This document shows, piece after piece, positions 38,745 through 46,985 of a stretch of DNA of 64,000 bases. Below the pieces are notes generated by a model. It saw nothing but the letters and a program-made list of their open reading frames with translations, made no database searches and was not told the origin of the DNA. The stretch is from Roseovarius bejariae (GTDB lineage Bacteria; Pseudomonadota; Alphaproteobacteria; Rhodobacterales; Rhodobacteraceae). The DNA is taken from the NCBI RefSeq assembly GCF_009669325.1, contig NZ_SZWE01000001.1:2113501-2177500 (forward strand), read 5' to 3'. Each line of letters starts with the position of its first letter. Within the stretch, counting starts at the first letter, position 1. The translations under genes were made by a program, and so were the position numbers.

Positions 38745-40034
38745 GTGAAGACGAAGAACCACCATATGATCAAGCGCGGGGACCGCTGGCACTTCAAAAT
38801 ACGCATACCCGCAGACGTGCATCAGTTCTACGAGGCCAGAGCATCTAAGTTCGTCGAGGGGTCTCTCAAAACCAGTGATGTAACTGCCGCAAGAAAACTG
38901 CGTGACGCCAAGCTCAAAAGCTATCAGGACCTGTGGTCCGAGATGCGTATTCGCCAAACACGAGGGCAGCAGTCTAACACATCAGCTCCCTCAACCTACA
39001 TCAGCGACGATGCGTACCTGTTGGAGGAGCGCGAAGAATCGCCAGAAGAAACATCGCAGCACATTTCTTTTCTTTGGGACAAGATTGACCGACTCGCTCA
39101 TCGCAAAGCGTCATCGGAGGGTATTGAGGATCTTAACGATGCACGAGAGGACGTAATCAATAGTCCCGCGGGGGCTGAGATATGGCGGGAAGTACAAATC
39201 CTGCAGGGTTCGCTAACACCACTTGAGCCATATTGTTGGGAATGGTTCGAGACAAAACGTGGCAAAGCACACAAGACCAAGACCGAGTATCGTCGCGCTA
39301 TTTCAATTCTTTTGAGTAACTTCCCTTACAAAGAGGTCATTAACCAGCGCAATGCTAGGCGGTTTCTACACGACCTATTGACCGACAATGCTAAGGCAAC
39401 GGTCCAGAAGTACACGACAGCTTACCGTGGCATCTGGCGTTATCACGGTTGGCCGAGTGACACTGAGCTGTGGTCGGTGCGTGAGATGGACAGCGCTGTT
39501 CATGCGATACGCGTCAAATCCATCACAGACGAAGACTATCTAATGATCATGGAAGCTCTCAGGGGAACCCGCAGGCGCAGACTTTGGCTGGCCATCAAGA
39601 TCGCAGCATACAGCGGGGCATCAAGAAGCGGCGTTTGCGGGGTGAGACTTGAAGGAGCAAACACAGACACACCAACGCTCTATCTGCCCGAAACGAAAAA
39701 AGATTGGCGCACACGTCGCATTCCCTGCCATCCAGAAATACTCGATGATGTAGCCGAATGGAGCAGGTCGCCTCTCGCAGATACAACGCTGACCAACGAG
39801 TTTACCGAAGTGAAGAGAGAATTGGGCTTCGGCAGAGACAAAGTTTACCATAGCTTTAGGCACTCGGTCGCCAACAAGTTGGAAAACGCTCGTGTCAGTT
39901 CGCGCGAGATCAAGCGATTACTGGGACACAGAATTGGCAGCATAACCTTCGATACATATAGCGCTGAAGGTCTCGAATATGATGTCCTGAGTGAGGTAAT
40001 TGGGAAGATCACTTGGCCAGATGTGAAGTGGTGA
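38745..40034 (+). CDS. int: Tyrosine recombinase (island integrase)
   Basis: 429 residues from a GTG; an ATG seven codons later (MIKRGDRWHF) is also possible. The N-terminal part has the KRGDRWHFKIRIPADV motif common to alphaproteobacterial island integrases, then a SAM-like core-binding domain (about 165-245). Catalytic residues are Arg294 (in GASRSG), a lysine near 318, His369-x-x-Arg372 (HSFRHS), His395 (LLGH) and Tyr405 (DTYSAEG). It should cut and join the tRNA-Arg core repeat. GC content and codon use are lower and less biased than in the flanking chromosome. It lies 98 bp inside the left end. Confidence 0.93.
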   Translation: MKTKNHHMIKRGDRWHFKIRIPADVHQFYEARASKFVEGSLKTSDVTAARKLRDAKLKSYQDLWSEMRIRQTRGQQSNTSAPSTYISDDAYLLEEREESPEETSQHISFLWDKIDRLAHRKASSEGIEDLNDAREDVINSPAGAEIWREVQILQGSLTPLEPYCWEWFETKRGKAHKTKTEYRRAISILLSNFPYKEVINQRNARRFLHDLLTDNAKATVQKYTTAYRGIWRYHGWPSDTELWSVREMDSAVHAIRVKSITDEDYLMIMEALRGTRRRRLWLAIKIAAYSGASRSGVCGVRLEGANTDTPTLYLPETKKDWRTRRIPCHPEILDDVAEWSRSPLADTTLTNEFTEVKRELGFGRDKVYHSFRHSVANKLENARVSSREIKRLLGHRIGSITFDTYSAEGLEYDVLSEVIGKITWPDVKW

Positions 40035-40566
40035 GAGTATCTAGGTTCCACCATTCCAGTGACAGCTAGACAGATGCCGCGAGAGCGGAAATCAAGTGTA
40101 GGATTTAGTCCACCAAATCTGTCCACTGGTTGGTTCGCAGCAGGCCCTCAGGGGCGTCACCACCGCGTCTCTCGGGGGTTGCCCCCCTATGAACTGCTCA
40201 AGCTGCCTCAGGCGGCGCTATGTGAGTCCGTGTGGGCTTCCTCAATGTGTCGATAGGTTTTCAGCAATAGCTTGGCTACAGCTAATCCCTAGGGTCTCGC
40301 CTTTCCACTTCGTGGTGGCGGCGGGGAGGTCTCTTCGTCTAGCATTGCAGCATGTGCTTATCCCTATAGCCTTCCACTCCCTGTGGGGAGGTGGAGGAGG
40401 ATCGGTAGCTATAGCTCTTAAGCTCTAGCTTGTCCCTTTCGGCAGCTCGCAAAAGGCAGCTTGAGGGGTAGCATAGGCGGCGGCTTGGCTATGCAAGCCT
40501 TGGGGTGTGCAGGTGCATACCCGCGCGGACCAGTCATCCTGCAACGCGATCCAATGGAAACTACTG
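40035..40566. other. Structured non-coding segment of the island
   Basis: No protein gene is supported here. The segment can fold extensively: CTCAAGCTGCC (40197-40207) and GGCAGCTTGAG (40455-40465) are a perfect 11-bp inverted repeat; inside it TATAGC (40365-40370) pairs with GCTATA (40408-40413) around a CCACTCCC/GGGAGGTGG stem, and GGGGG-TTG-CCCCC (40174-40186) forms a tight hairpin. GGCAGCT is also directly repeated at 40441 and 40455. It could be a structured RNA, an origin-like region or a leader for the ParB-like gene. Confidence 0.45.
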
Positions 40567-41415
40567 ATGAACATGAAGAATAAGGGCCTGCCGCGCCCTA
40601 CCAAGCGGCGTTTGAACATTTCCAGCATCCAGACAGACGAAGAGGCTTTCCAACCTCGTTTCGGTGAGCGAATGGAGAACCACGTAGCCGGTCTGAGCGA
40701 CGTGCTTAGGCGTGGACATGAGCTTGACCCAATGAGTGTTTGGGAAGACCCCGATAACGGCACCATCATTGTCGCTGATGGTCATCACAGGCTGGAAGCT
40801 TACCGGCGCATCAAGCCAGACGCAAAGGTCGAAGTCCAAGTGTTTAGGTGTGACAAGCATATCGCCCAGATGCTCCCTGTTGCCGATAACGCGAAGAACC
40901 GTCTACCTCTCACGTACGATGAGAAAGCCAACTGGGCTTGGAAGAACGACACGGAACATGGCTTGTCGAAGAAGGGCATAGCTCAGTTGTGTGGGATATC
41001 TGAACGGACAGTTGCGACCCAACGGAGGGTCAGGAAGCAACTTGCTGGTGATGGCGATAGCTTGCCAGAGACCTGGAAAGAAGCGCTCCGCCTGTCGCAA
41101 GGCAGAGATCGAGGTGACTGGACTGATGATGAGAGGTTTCAGGCGATGGAGGCCGCAGTAGCTAGAGCCGATGAGCAAATTGGCGGCACGTTCACAAAAC
41201 TCGGGCAAAGGTGGCCAGAGGCAACTGCAATGTTCATTGAACGATGTCTTGGGAAGAACACGCTTGAAAAAGTCGCAGATACTCTCGGCTGGGTTCCCAT
41301 AACTGACAGGTCAGATGAAGCCATTGGATTGCTGGGAATGCGCATCGGCGAGGAGTTCTCTGAAGAGGAGGTGGACTGTATCGCTGCTATCGCAAAGGAA
41401 GGGCCAGCGTTCTGA
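40567..41415 (+). CDS. ParB N-terminal-domain protein of the island
   Basis: 282 residues from the ATG at 40567; a GTG 60 bases upstream is in frame but has no better site. A ParB/Srx nuclease-like fold is visible: LSDVLRRGHELDPMSVWEDP, IIVADGHHRLEAYRRI (the ParB box II type motif) and a CDKHIAQML segment; then an HTH (YDEKANWAWKND, GLSKKGIAQLCGISERTVATQRRV) and a C-terminal helical region. It lacks a ParA neighbour, so partition is unlikely. ParB-domain proteins of this sort occur in phages and integrative elements and may be regulators or nucleases. Island-like codon use. Confidence 0.65.
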   Translation: MNMKNKGLPRPTKRRLNISSIQTDEEAFQPRFGERMENHVAGLSDVLRRGHELDPMSVWEDPDNGTIIVADGHHRLEAYRRIKPDAKVEVQVFRCDKHIAQMLPVADNAKNRLPLTYDEKANWAWKNDTEHGLSKKGIAQLCGISERTVATQRRVRKQLAGDGDSLPETWKEALRLSQGRDRGDWTDDERFQAMEAAVARADEQIGGTFTKLGQRWPEATAMFIERCLGKNTLEKVADTLGWVPITDRSDEAIGLLGMRIGEEFSEEEVDCIAAIAKEGPAF

Positions 41416-41547
41416 CCGCGAGAGCTTCGCATGGGACCCGCGACCAATTTTGCGACGAATATCTGAAGCGCTTACCATAATGGGGCGAAAACCTCCTAGT
41501 CCCCCAAAGGCAATTGAGTGGCAGGTCATCTGAAAAGAAGAGAAGGC

Positions 41548-41922
41548 TTACCACTCACAAGTACCGTAGTTCTGCGATGGAGACATCACACTGCCACCTA
41601 GGATCGTGTGCCTACTGTGAACGGCTTCTCCAGTGTCTGCGACCGTTGTCGTTTGAACGGCTCCGGAGTCGAGTGTCTCCAGAAAGGTTACCGCAAAGTC
41701 GCCACGAAGGACAGCAACAGGTGCAACGCCGTTGTTGCCTTTGATGAAGGCGTCACCAGAAACTGTATCGACTACGAAAGTCATGCCGAAATCTTGCGAT
41801 GCGACGCCTTCGTCTGTCGCTTGACGAGGGAAGTCGCACACGAACTCTAGCGTATCAGCAGAGGCAGGACCTGCGATTAGCACTGCCAACGTTGAGACTA
41901 TCGGCATCGAATATCGTTTCAT
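41548..41922 (-). CDS. Small secreted protein, function unknown
   Basis: 124 residues from the ATG at 41922, which has GGAGG six bases upstream; a longer frame exists but lacks this site. Signal peptide RYSMPIVSTLAVLIAGPASA, then a beta-rich mature chain with two cysteines (EFVCDFPRQA near residue 28 and NYGTCEW at the C-terminus), probably a disulfide. Conserved-type hypothetical of Rhodobacteraceae. It stands alone, divergent from the serine recombinase, within the island. Confidence 0.65.
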   Translation of the reverse strand: MKRYSMPIVSTLAVLIAGPASADTLEFVCDFPRQATDEGVASQDFGMTFVVDTVSGDAFIKGNNGVAPVAVLRGDFAVTFLETLDSGAVQTTTVADTGEAVHSRHTILGGSVMSPSQNYGTCEW

Positions 41923-42013
41923 GAATCCTCCGTTGTTTCCCGTATAGATTGCCAACCTTGTGAACACCGATCCTGCCATGTTTCAACCCTCATTGTAGCT
42001 CGAGCAGGGTGTC

Positions 42014-42107
42014 CGTTAGGATATAGTCTAACGTACAGTAAAACATCTGTCCGAATGGGTGTACGTAAGGCTTGACTAGAGTCTACGTACATCATACTCA
42101 ACGTACA
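42014..42107. promoter_or_regulatory. Candidate res/operator site of the serine recombinase
   Basis: The heptamer ACGTACA occurs at 42031, 42085 and 42101 and in inverted form (TGTACGT) at 42060, all within 77 bases before the recombinase start. An inverted repeat CGTTAG / CTAACG (42014-42019, 42028-42033) overlaps the first copy. Repeated dimer-binding subsites directly upstream of a resolvase gene are the usual build of a res site that also represses the gene. Confidence 0.55.
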
Positions 42108-42132
42108 GAACCCAAACGGACAAGAGGGCACT

Positions 42133-42768
42133 ATGACCAAGACCATCTTCTACGCGCGTGTTTCCACTGCAGACCAAACGCTTGACCACCAGAAAGCTCA
42201 GGCTGAAGCTGCAGGCTTCGAGATTGACGAGGTGATCGCAGATCATGGTGTGTCGGGTGTCAGCACCACGCTGCAGGAGCGGCCAGAGGGGCGGCGTCTG
42301 TACGACAAGCTGCGCCACGGTGACACGCTGGTGGTGCGCTGGGTGGACAGACTTGGCCGCAACTACCAAGACGTAACCGACACCATCCGCCACTTCATGA
42401 GGCAGGGGGGCGTGGTGAAGACGGTGATCAATGGCCTGACCTTCGACGGGGCCACACAAGACCCCATGCAGGAGGCCGTGAGAGATGCGCTGATAGCCTT
42501 CATGGCGGCAACGGCACAAGCGCAGGCGGAGGCCACGAAGGAAGCCCAGAAAGCTGGTATAGAGGCCGCACGGCAGGACAAGGTCAAGTACCGAGGGAAG
42601 AAGCCCAGCTATGACCGGAAGGCGCTGGGCATGGTCGTGGACATGTTGGGCAATGGGGCTGGTGCATCGGAGATCAGCAAGGCGACAGGGCTGACGCGGC
42701 AGACCGTGTTACGGATCAGGAAGGACCCGGCGGCGGCTGCGGGCGTCTTGGGTAGGTGGGGGATGTGA
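42133..42768 (+). CDS. Serine recombinase (resolvase/invertase family)
   Basis: 211 residues. Catalytic domain with FYARVSTADQTLDHQ (nucleophile Ser11), ADHGVSGVSTTLQERPEGRRLYDKLRHGDTLVVRWVDRLGR and the long E-helix (AFMAATAQAQAEATKEAQKAG), then a C-terminal HTH (MVVDMLGNGAGASEISKATGLTRQTVLRI). The build is that of a small Tn3/Hin-type recombinase. No transposase gene is beside it, so it may resolve element multimers, invert a segment, or simply be left from a transposon. ACGTACA repeats upstream are its probable binding sites. Confidence 0.93.
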   Translation: MTKTIFYARVSTADQTLDHQKAQAEAAGFEIDEVIADHGVSGVSTTLQERPEGRRLYDKLRHGDTLVVRWVDRLGRNYQDVTDTIRHFMRQGGVVKTVINGLTFDGATQDPMQEAVRDALIAFMAATAQAQAEATKEAQKAGIEAARQDKVKYRGKKPSYDRKALGMVVDMLGNGAGASEISKATGLTRQTVLRIRKDPAAAAGVLGRWGM

Positions 42769-42968
42769 TTACCTTTGGAGCTTATGTTTCCTGTCCTAGC
42801 TGCGGTTGCATTTGTGCTTAGTTGGCGCTGGTGCAGGCGATAAAGGTCTAAAGGGGACTTCGGTTTGTGGTCGGCAGCGGTATATTGAACCATACCAAAG
42901 CTGACCTTGCTCTTCGCCAAGACCGCGCATATTTTGACGGTGGAGCTGGTATCGAAGAGGGGCAGCTT

Positions 42969-43193
42969 ATGAGTGAACTAACGCAGTACATCCAGTGTGA
43001 TGTCGAGTTGAACGTATCGGGTCCAAGTCAAAAAACGGTCGCTGGTTGGACAGCGAATGCATTGCGCAAGATTGCGGATCAGTTGGAACAAGGTGGTTTT
43101 GAAGATGGCCACCATGACGTGGGCGATAATACCGGCCGGCCCATCGGGTCGGTATATTTCGATTTCTCTGAAGGATACCATGTTGAGGAATAA
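42969..43193 (+). CDS. Small hypothetical protein of the island
   Basis: 74 residues from the ATG at 42969, with AGAGGGG upstream. The chain reads as a compact acidic domain: QCDVELNVSGPSQKTVAGWT, a helix ALRKIADQLEQGGFEDG, and a final strand GSVYFDFSEGYHVEE. It may be an orphan small regulatory protein or an anti-defence or immunity protein, but nothing in the sequence fixes this. It follows the recombinase by 200 bases and is not obviously co-transcribed. Confidence 0.5.
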   Translation: MSELTQYIQCDVELNVSGPSQKTVAGWTANALRKIADQLEQGGFEDGHHDVGDNTGRPIGSVYFDFSEGYHVEE

Positions 43194-43302
43194 TGATGGT
43201 CAATGACTTCAAGCCAATCTGGTGGCTAGGCATGAAATCAAATGCTTCGGCTCAGCTTGGCTGAAGCGGCCATCGGATGTCCCGCGCAGCGCGTCAGTGG
43301 GC

Positions 43303-43797
43303 TTATCTGCGCAGGTTGAAGTCGAGGGCGGAATACATATCCCAATCGGTACACCAGTTGACACCACAGTCATTGCAGGCGTCTGGTATCTTTCGGTTGC
43401 CCATACGCTTTTTTGGTGCAGATACTTCTTTCGTTACGATAACTCTTGAGGTGTCTGCCAAGCCATAGCTAACAATGAAGGCATCCCTGCCGATGTTTTC
43501 AAGTTGTCCGTCAGTGAAATCAGGGTGATCGCCTTCATACCCATGTTGCACTACGCGCTGAACCAATGCGGGGTCGGGGTCCTCCAATAGCAACAGTGCT
43601 TCCTTGGTGTGGTCGTCCCTTGCCCAGTCCCCCAGCGGATTGTCTCGTTCGCAAATTTCGTCATGAATTTCACGTGGCATCTTGATGTTGCCGGCTTCAC
43701 CCATGTCTATCAGCCATTCCCAAAACTGTGGTATGCGGTCCAACGGATAATATAGGTTCTTTGCCGTGATTAGGACGTTAGCGTCTATAAGATACAT
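43303..43797 (-). CDS. DUF4411 PIN-like toxin
   Basis: 164 residues. The PIN-type opening MYLIDANVLITAKN gives the first acidic residue (Asp5); further acidic residues sit in EIHDEICERD, NIGRDAFIVSYGLA and VIVTKEV, the pattern of PIN RNases. The C-terminus NRKIPDACNDCGVNWCTDWDMYSALDF is typical of the DUF4411 family. These proteins are putative RNase toxins that pair with an HTH-ImmA/IrrE protein, which here overlaps by one base upstream. It is a toxin candidate by family and context; no direct proof is in the sequence. Confidence 0.8.
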   Translation of the reverse strand: MYLIDANVLITAKNLYYPLDRIPQFWEWLIDMGEAGNIKMPREIHDEICERDNPLGDWARDDHTKEALLLLEDPDPALVQRVVQHGYEGDHPDFTDGQLENIGRDAFIVSYGLADTSRVIVTKEVSAPKKRMGNRKIPDACNDCGVNWCTDWDMYSALDFNLRR

Positions 43798-45047
43798 CAG
43801 GACGCACCATTGAACAGATCGGACTTGTTCATCTTGGCTTCATAGCTACGGACCAAGGTTTCTACGCTGTTCGCTTTGGACCCTAAGAGCCGTGCAGCTT
43901 TGGTATAGGTCAGAGCGTTGGTGCGAACGCTGCGAGATACGATACCAAGTAGGGCGTCCCCAAGATTGTGCGCCAAAACCACGTTGCGGCTTGGGCCTTC
44001 CCCGTCCTTTTGCTTGCTCTTCTGTGCAGATAGTGCGGCTTGCCAGCGAGCGTGATAGACATTCCTGAGTGTGCTGTAGGCATTGGAAGTTAGATCGCCC
44101 ATCCGGTACAGCTTGTAAGCCACCATTGGTCCGCTAACGGACCAACTATAGGATATGGCATCAATGATTTTTTCCGCAGCATCTGTGTCGTCTGGATCAA
44201 ATTCGACGGCATCCGCTTTGAAATATTCAGTGGGCAAAAGGAACTCGCCAGCCACGTCATTGCAGAACTGCTCAATCTTTGCGGCTTGGTTGCTAGGGTT
44301 GCCAGTGTAGGCTTGCCCGCTGACACCTGTTGCTCCTAGCCAAATGTGTGCGAGTTCGTGCATCAACGTAAAGGATCGGGAGGTTTTGGCTTCTTTAGCA
44401 TTGATCACTACGAACGGCGCAATTTCGTCCGCAATCGCAAAGCCACGAAAGACACTGGAGGGAATTGTAGAGTGGTAAGACCCCAAATCAGATAGCAACA
44501 GTACGAAGATACCAATGTCCTCAGCCGCAGCTCTTAGGGTCCTGAACAACTTGTCAGGTTCCCCGCGTCTCAGGCTCTTGTCTCGGTGTTCAAACCCCAA
44601 GGCCATGCTTAGAGAGGATGCTACTGTTGTCACGGGCGTGTCTATTGTCATGGAGCCGACGAATTTATGCTCCCAAAAATCCTCGTCGTCCAAAAGCAGG
44701 TCGCGCACGGCCTCTTGTCTGGCTTTAACGTCCCTCAGTAAGGCGTCCAGCATCGCGTTTTCGCGCTTGGTGCGGTCGTCAGGGGTTTGGCGGAAGTCTT
44801 GTCCGCGTTGTCCAGTGCGCGGCGGCTCCGCCATGTAGAAAGCCAAAAGAGGGCGTTTGTATAACTTAGCGAATTTGGCCAACTGAGTTCGGGTTGGTTG
44901 CTTTTCGCCTTCTTCCATTGCTGCCAAGTTCTCTGCGGCTGTTGCCTTAACTCCATCCTTGAACAATTTGGACGCAGCTTCGTCCAGCGCGAAACCTGCT
45001 GTTTCACGCGCCCAGATCAGGACAGCGGGGTTAACTTGGATGGTCAT
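43797..45047 (-). CDS. HTH plus ImmA/IrrE metallopeptidase (antitoxin-protease)
   Basis: 416 residues. An N-terminal XRE-like HTH (LIWARETAGFALDEAASKLF, TRTQLAKFAKLYKRPLLAFYM) is followed by an ImmA/IrrE domain with the zinc motif HELAH (230-234) and a downstream third ligand in QFCNDVAGEFLLP. Such proteins (COG2856) cleave or bind partners and repress their own operon. It overlaps the DUF4411 gene by one base, the arrangement of a known-type toxin-antitoxin pair, and would stabilise the island. Length is normal for the family. Confidence 0.85.
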   Translation of the reverse strand: MTIQVNPAVLIWARETAGFALDEAASKLFKDGVKATAAENLAAMEEGEKQPTRTQLAKFAKLYKRPLLAFYMAEPPRTGQRGQDFRQTPDDRTKRENAMLDALLRDVKARQEAVRDLLLDDEDFWEHKFVGSMTIDTPVTTVASSLSMALGFEHRDKSLRRGEPDKLFRTLRAAAEDIGIFVLLLSDLGSYHSTIPSSVFRGFAIADEIAPFVVINAKEAKTSRSFTLMHELAHIWLGATGVSGQAYTGNPSNQAAKIEQFCNDVAGEFLLPTEYFKADAVEFDPDDTDAAEKIIDAISYSWSVSGPMVAYKLYRMGDLTSNAYSTLRNVYHARWQAALSAQKSKQKDGEGPSRNVVLAHNLGDALLGIVSRSVRTNALTYTKAARLLGSKANSVETLVRSYEAKMNKSDLFNGAS

Positions 45048-45304
45048 AGAGATGTAAGGCCGTTCCTCGTTTATTTTGTACTAGAAAACCTAGGCCAATT
45101 TGTAGACAGCGCCTAGTGTTCAGATGCCACACATAGCGACAGTTGATTAAACTTTTGACATCGCAGATCAAACTACTAGGCACGTTCAATGCACCAAGTT
45201 TTGCTTTGAGAATTTTGGGTTAGGTTCCTCGCATAGGCAGCCGATGACGGCAACCCGGCCTCTACAAATAAGGCGTCAATTCAAGAATTGCCCCTGATCC
45301 AAAG

Positions 45305-45508
45305 CTACTGACGGCTGGAAGTAGTGTTCGGCCTTTTCATGAGATACTTGAGCATCGCGTTAGCGTGGTACATGTTGACTGACACGCTTGTGTGGACCAC
45401 ATTATCTTTGTATCCTACTGAAAACGCGTGAGTTTCTGGAAATGAGATCGTATCCCTTCTTCGACCCCAGCTCGGCGTCTCCTGAGCTATTGAGCTGCTG
45501 ACGATCAC
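45305..45508 (-). CDS. Small ORF, third gene of the PRTase-SLOG operon
   Basis: 67 residues with a GTG that overlaps the stop of the SLOG gene (GTGA), so it would be translated by coupling. The chain is basic with a SFPETHAFSVGYKDNVVHTSVSVNMYHANAMLKYLM core and no signal or membrane helix. No family is recognised. Overlap coupling and the same strand argue that it is a real part of the operon, possibly a small effector, regulator or immunity factor, but a chance reading frame cannot be excluded. Confidence 0.45.
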   Translation of the reverse strand: MIVSSSIAQETPSWGRRRDTISFPETHAFSVGYKDNVVHTSVSVNMYHANAMLKYLMKRPNTTSSRQ

Positions 45509-46062
45509 AATTGAAGACTGAACTGCTCGTTGGTGAGTGAGTTGAGAGCTTTGGAGAGGCCGATCTTTCGCTCAGCTTTGTCCTTTGCCGTTGGCGACAT
45601 GGCTTTGATCAACTCAGCGATTTCTTGCGGCTCACTAATCATAGCGAAACGCTTCTCCTTATTGATGAATACCACTGATTTCTTTCCGCCGCGGATCAAC
45701 TCAATCACGTTGTTCAGAGTTCCGGTGCTTTTGGTATCCCAAACCATCAAACCAAAGTCGGCGGCTTCGGCCATGCGCCTGTCTTTCGCCGTGTAGAAAG
45801 CACGGGTTCCCTCAGCGGCATCTGATTTCACACACTCCACACTCCAGTCGCCCAAGTTGTTGCGAGGCGTGGCCCCGCTGCAGTAGACGACTACATTTTT
45901 CACTCCGCGATCCGCCAGAAATCTCTGGATTGATGCGTCTGAGCCGGAGGCGTCGCCCACAACGATCTCAAGACCTGATTTGATAGCGTTATCGAGCCTC
46001 TCAAGAAACTTGGGATGCAAGTGCTTAATGCTCAATGATCCTGCTACAAACAACTTGCTCAT
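45505..46062 (-). CDS. SLOG/DprA-like Rossmann nucleotide-binding protein
   Basis: 185 residues from the ATG at 46062 with a very strong GGAGGTGAGC site. A first strand KLFVAGSLSI, a glycine-rich loop VVGDASGSDASIQRFL (35-49), a strand VVVYCSG, a catalytic-type helix AKDRRMAEAADFGLMVWDTKSTGT (92-115) and GGKKSVVFI match the SLOG superfamily (YspA/DUF2493 and LOG-like proteins), which bind nucleotides or cleave N-glycosidic bonds. It lies directly after a ComF-like phosphoribosyltransferase and overlaps the small gene downstream. The substrate is unknown; a nucleotide-signalling or defence function is inferred from superfamily and island context. Confidence 0.7.
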   Translation of the reverse strand: MSKLFVAGSLSIKHLHPKFLERLDNAIKSGLEIVVGDASGSDASIQRFLADRGVKNVVVYCSGATPRNNLGDWSVECVKSDAAEGTRAFYTAKDRRMAEAADFGLMVWDTKSTGTLNNVIELIRGGKKSVVFINKEKRFAMISEPQEIAELIKAMSPTAKDKAERKIGLSKALNSLTNEQFSLQL

Positions 46063-46064
46063 GC

Positions 46065-46652
46065 TCACCTCCAAGTGCAGACCGCGACGTAGACCCGGTT
46101 TATCTTACTGTAGCCACGGAGGGCTTTCGTCGCTGCTTCCATGGTAGCGCCACTGTGATATAAGTCATCCACAATTAGGGCGTTCCAACAGCCTTTCTCA
46201 ATGCCATCGTTCGCTGCGAGCTTCCCCTTCAAGACCTCTTGCTTCTCTTCTTTGGAGCGAAGGTCTTTCAGCTTCGCTGTTGGTTGGTAGCCTTCGTTCA
46301 CGACAAGCACGTTGTCGAAAACTGGGATACCCGAGTGCTTGCTCAAAGCAGCACAAAGCTCGTCAACCGGCTGACGAAGTCGCGTGGTCGAAGCTGGCAT
46401 CGGAAGCAGTAAGTGAACCTTGTCAAAAAGCGGCAAGACGCTTGAAACCAACTGTTGTGCGAGTGGATCAACCTGTGACCAATCACTTCGATACTTCAAA
46501 TTAAACAGCGCTTCGCCCGCCTCGGAACGAGTAGTTTCAAAGACAGGATGCCCGTATTCGTTGTGGCCTACGCAGACACTGCTCAGAGTGTGTTTGTCGA
46601 GCGCGTAGCCTGCGTCCCATGGGCCATCCAACTGCCGGATGTTGACCTCCAT
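46065..46652 (-). CDS. ComF-like phosphoribosyltransferase without zinc finger
   Basis: 195 residues. The PRPP-binding motif ALIVDDLYHSGAT (158-170) is clear; before it LLLPMPASTTRLRQPVDELCAALSK resembles the ComF core, and LKDLRSKEEKQEVLKG the flexible loop. The zinc-binding CxxC region that opens normal ComF proteins is absent; the N-terminus instead is short and lacks cysteine pairs. ComF-type proteins act in DNA uptake in other bacteria, but there is no com context here. It is the first gene of a three-gene minus-strand operon with the SLOG protein, at the right end of the tRNA-Arg island. A joint nucleotide or PRPP-based reaction is likely but inferred. Confidence 0.7.
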   Translation of the reverse strand: MEVNIRQLDGPWDAGYALDKHTLSSVCVGHNEYGHPVFETTRSEAGEALFNLKYRSDWSQVDPLAQQLVSSVLPLFDKVHLLLPMPASTTRLRQPVDELCAALSKHSGIPVFDNVLVVNEGYQPTAKLKDLRSKEEKQEVLKGKLAANDGIEKGCWNALIVDDLYHSGATMEAATKALRGYSKINRVYVAVCTWR

Positions 46653-46985
46653 AACCGCCTCACTTCAAATCTAGTTCCCAAGTATAAACCGTAATGAGCA
46701 TCCAGAGGTTGTTTAGCAAGACCCCCTCAATGATTAGATTCAAAAATCGCGCTCAAAGAAAAACTGTCACAAAAGGTCGTCACGTTTGGCAAGATAGATC
46801 ACAGATAAACTATTGAAATATATGGAATAAACTTCACTCAGCGCCTCCCTTCGTCGAACCCTTCGCTTCAGATTTGCCTATTGATTGAGGCACTGGCCCG
46901 TCTCCATACAAAACGCCACACATTTTGATCAGGAGCTTCTCCTCTTCACACGCCAAGAGTTTGATTTGAAACATAAATCTATAAG
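46653..46985. other. AT-rich right end of the island, promoter region of the PRTase operon
   Basis: 333 bases without a supported gene. It is AT-rich, holds the promoter of the minus-strand PRTase-SLOG operon (no perfect -35/-10 pair stands out) and the right integrase arm-type repeat. Confidence 0.5.
46906..46924. repeat. Integrase arm-type repeat, right copy
   Basis: ATACAAAACGCCACACATT, 17 of 19 identical to 38715-38733 in the same orientation, 61 bases inside the right core repeat. Confidence 0.6.

Noticed and set aside
40174..40187. Rho-independent terminator of the integrase
   Set aside because: The GGGGG-TTG-CCCCC hairpin is 140 bases after the stop and has no T-run; it fits better as part of the structured segment.
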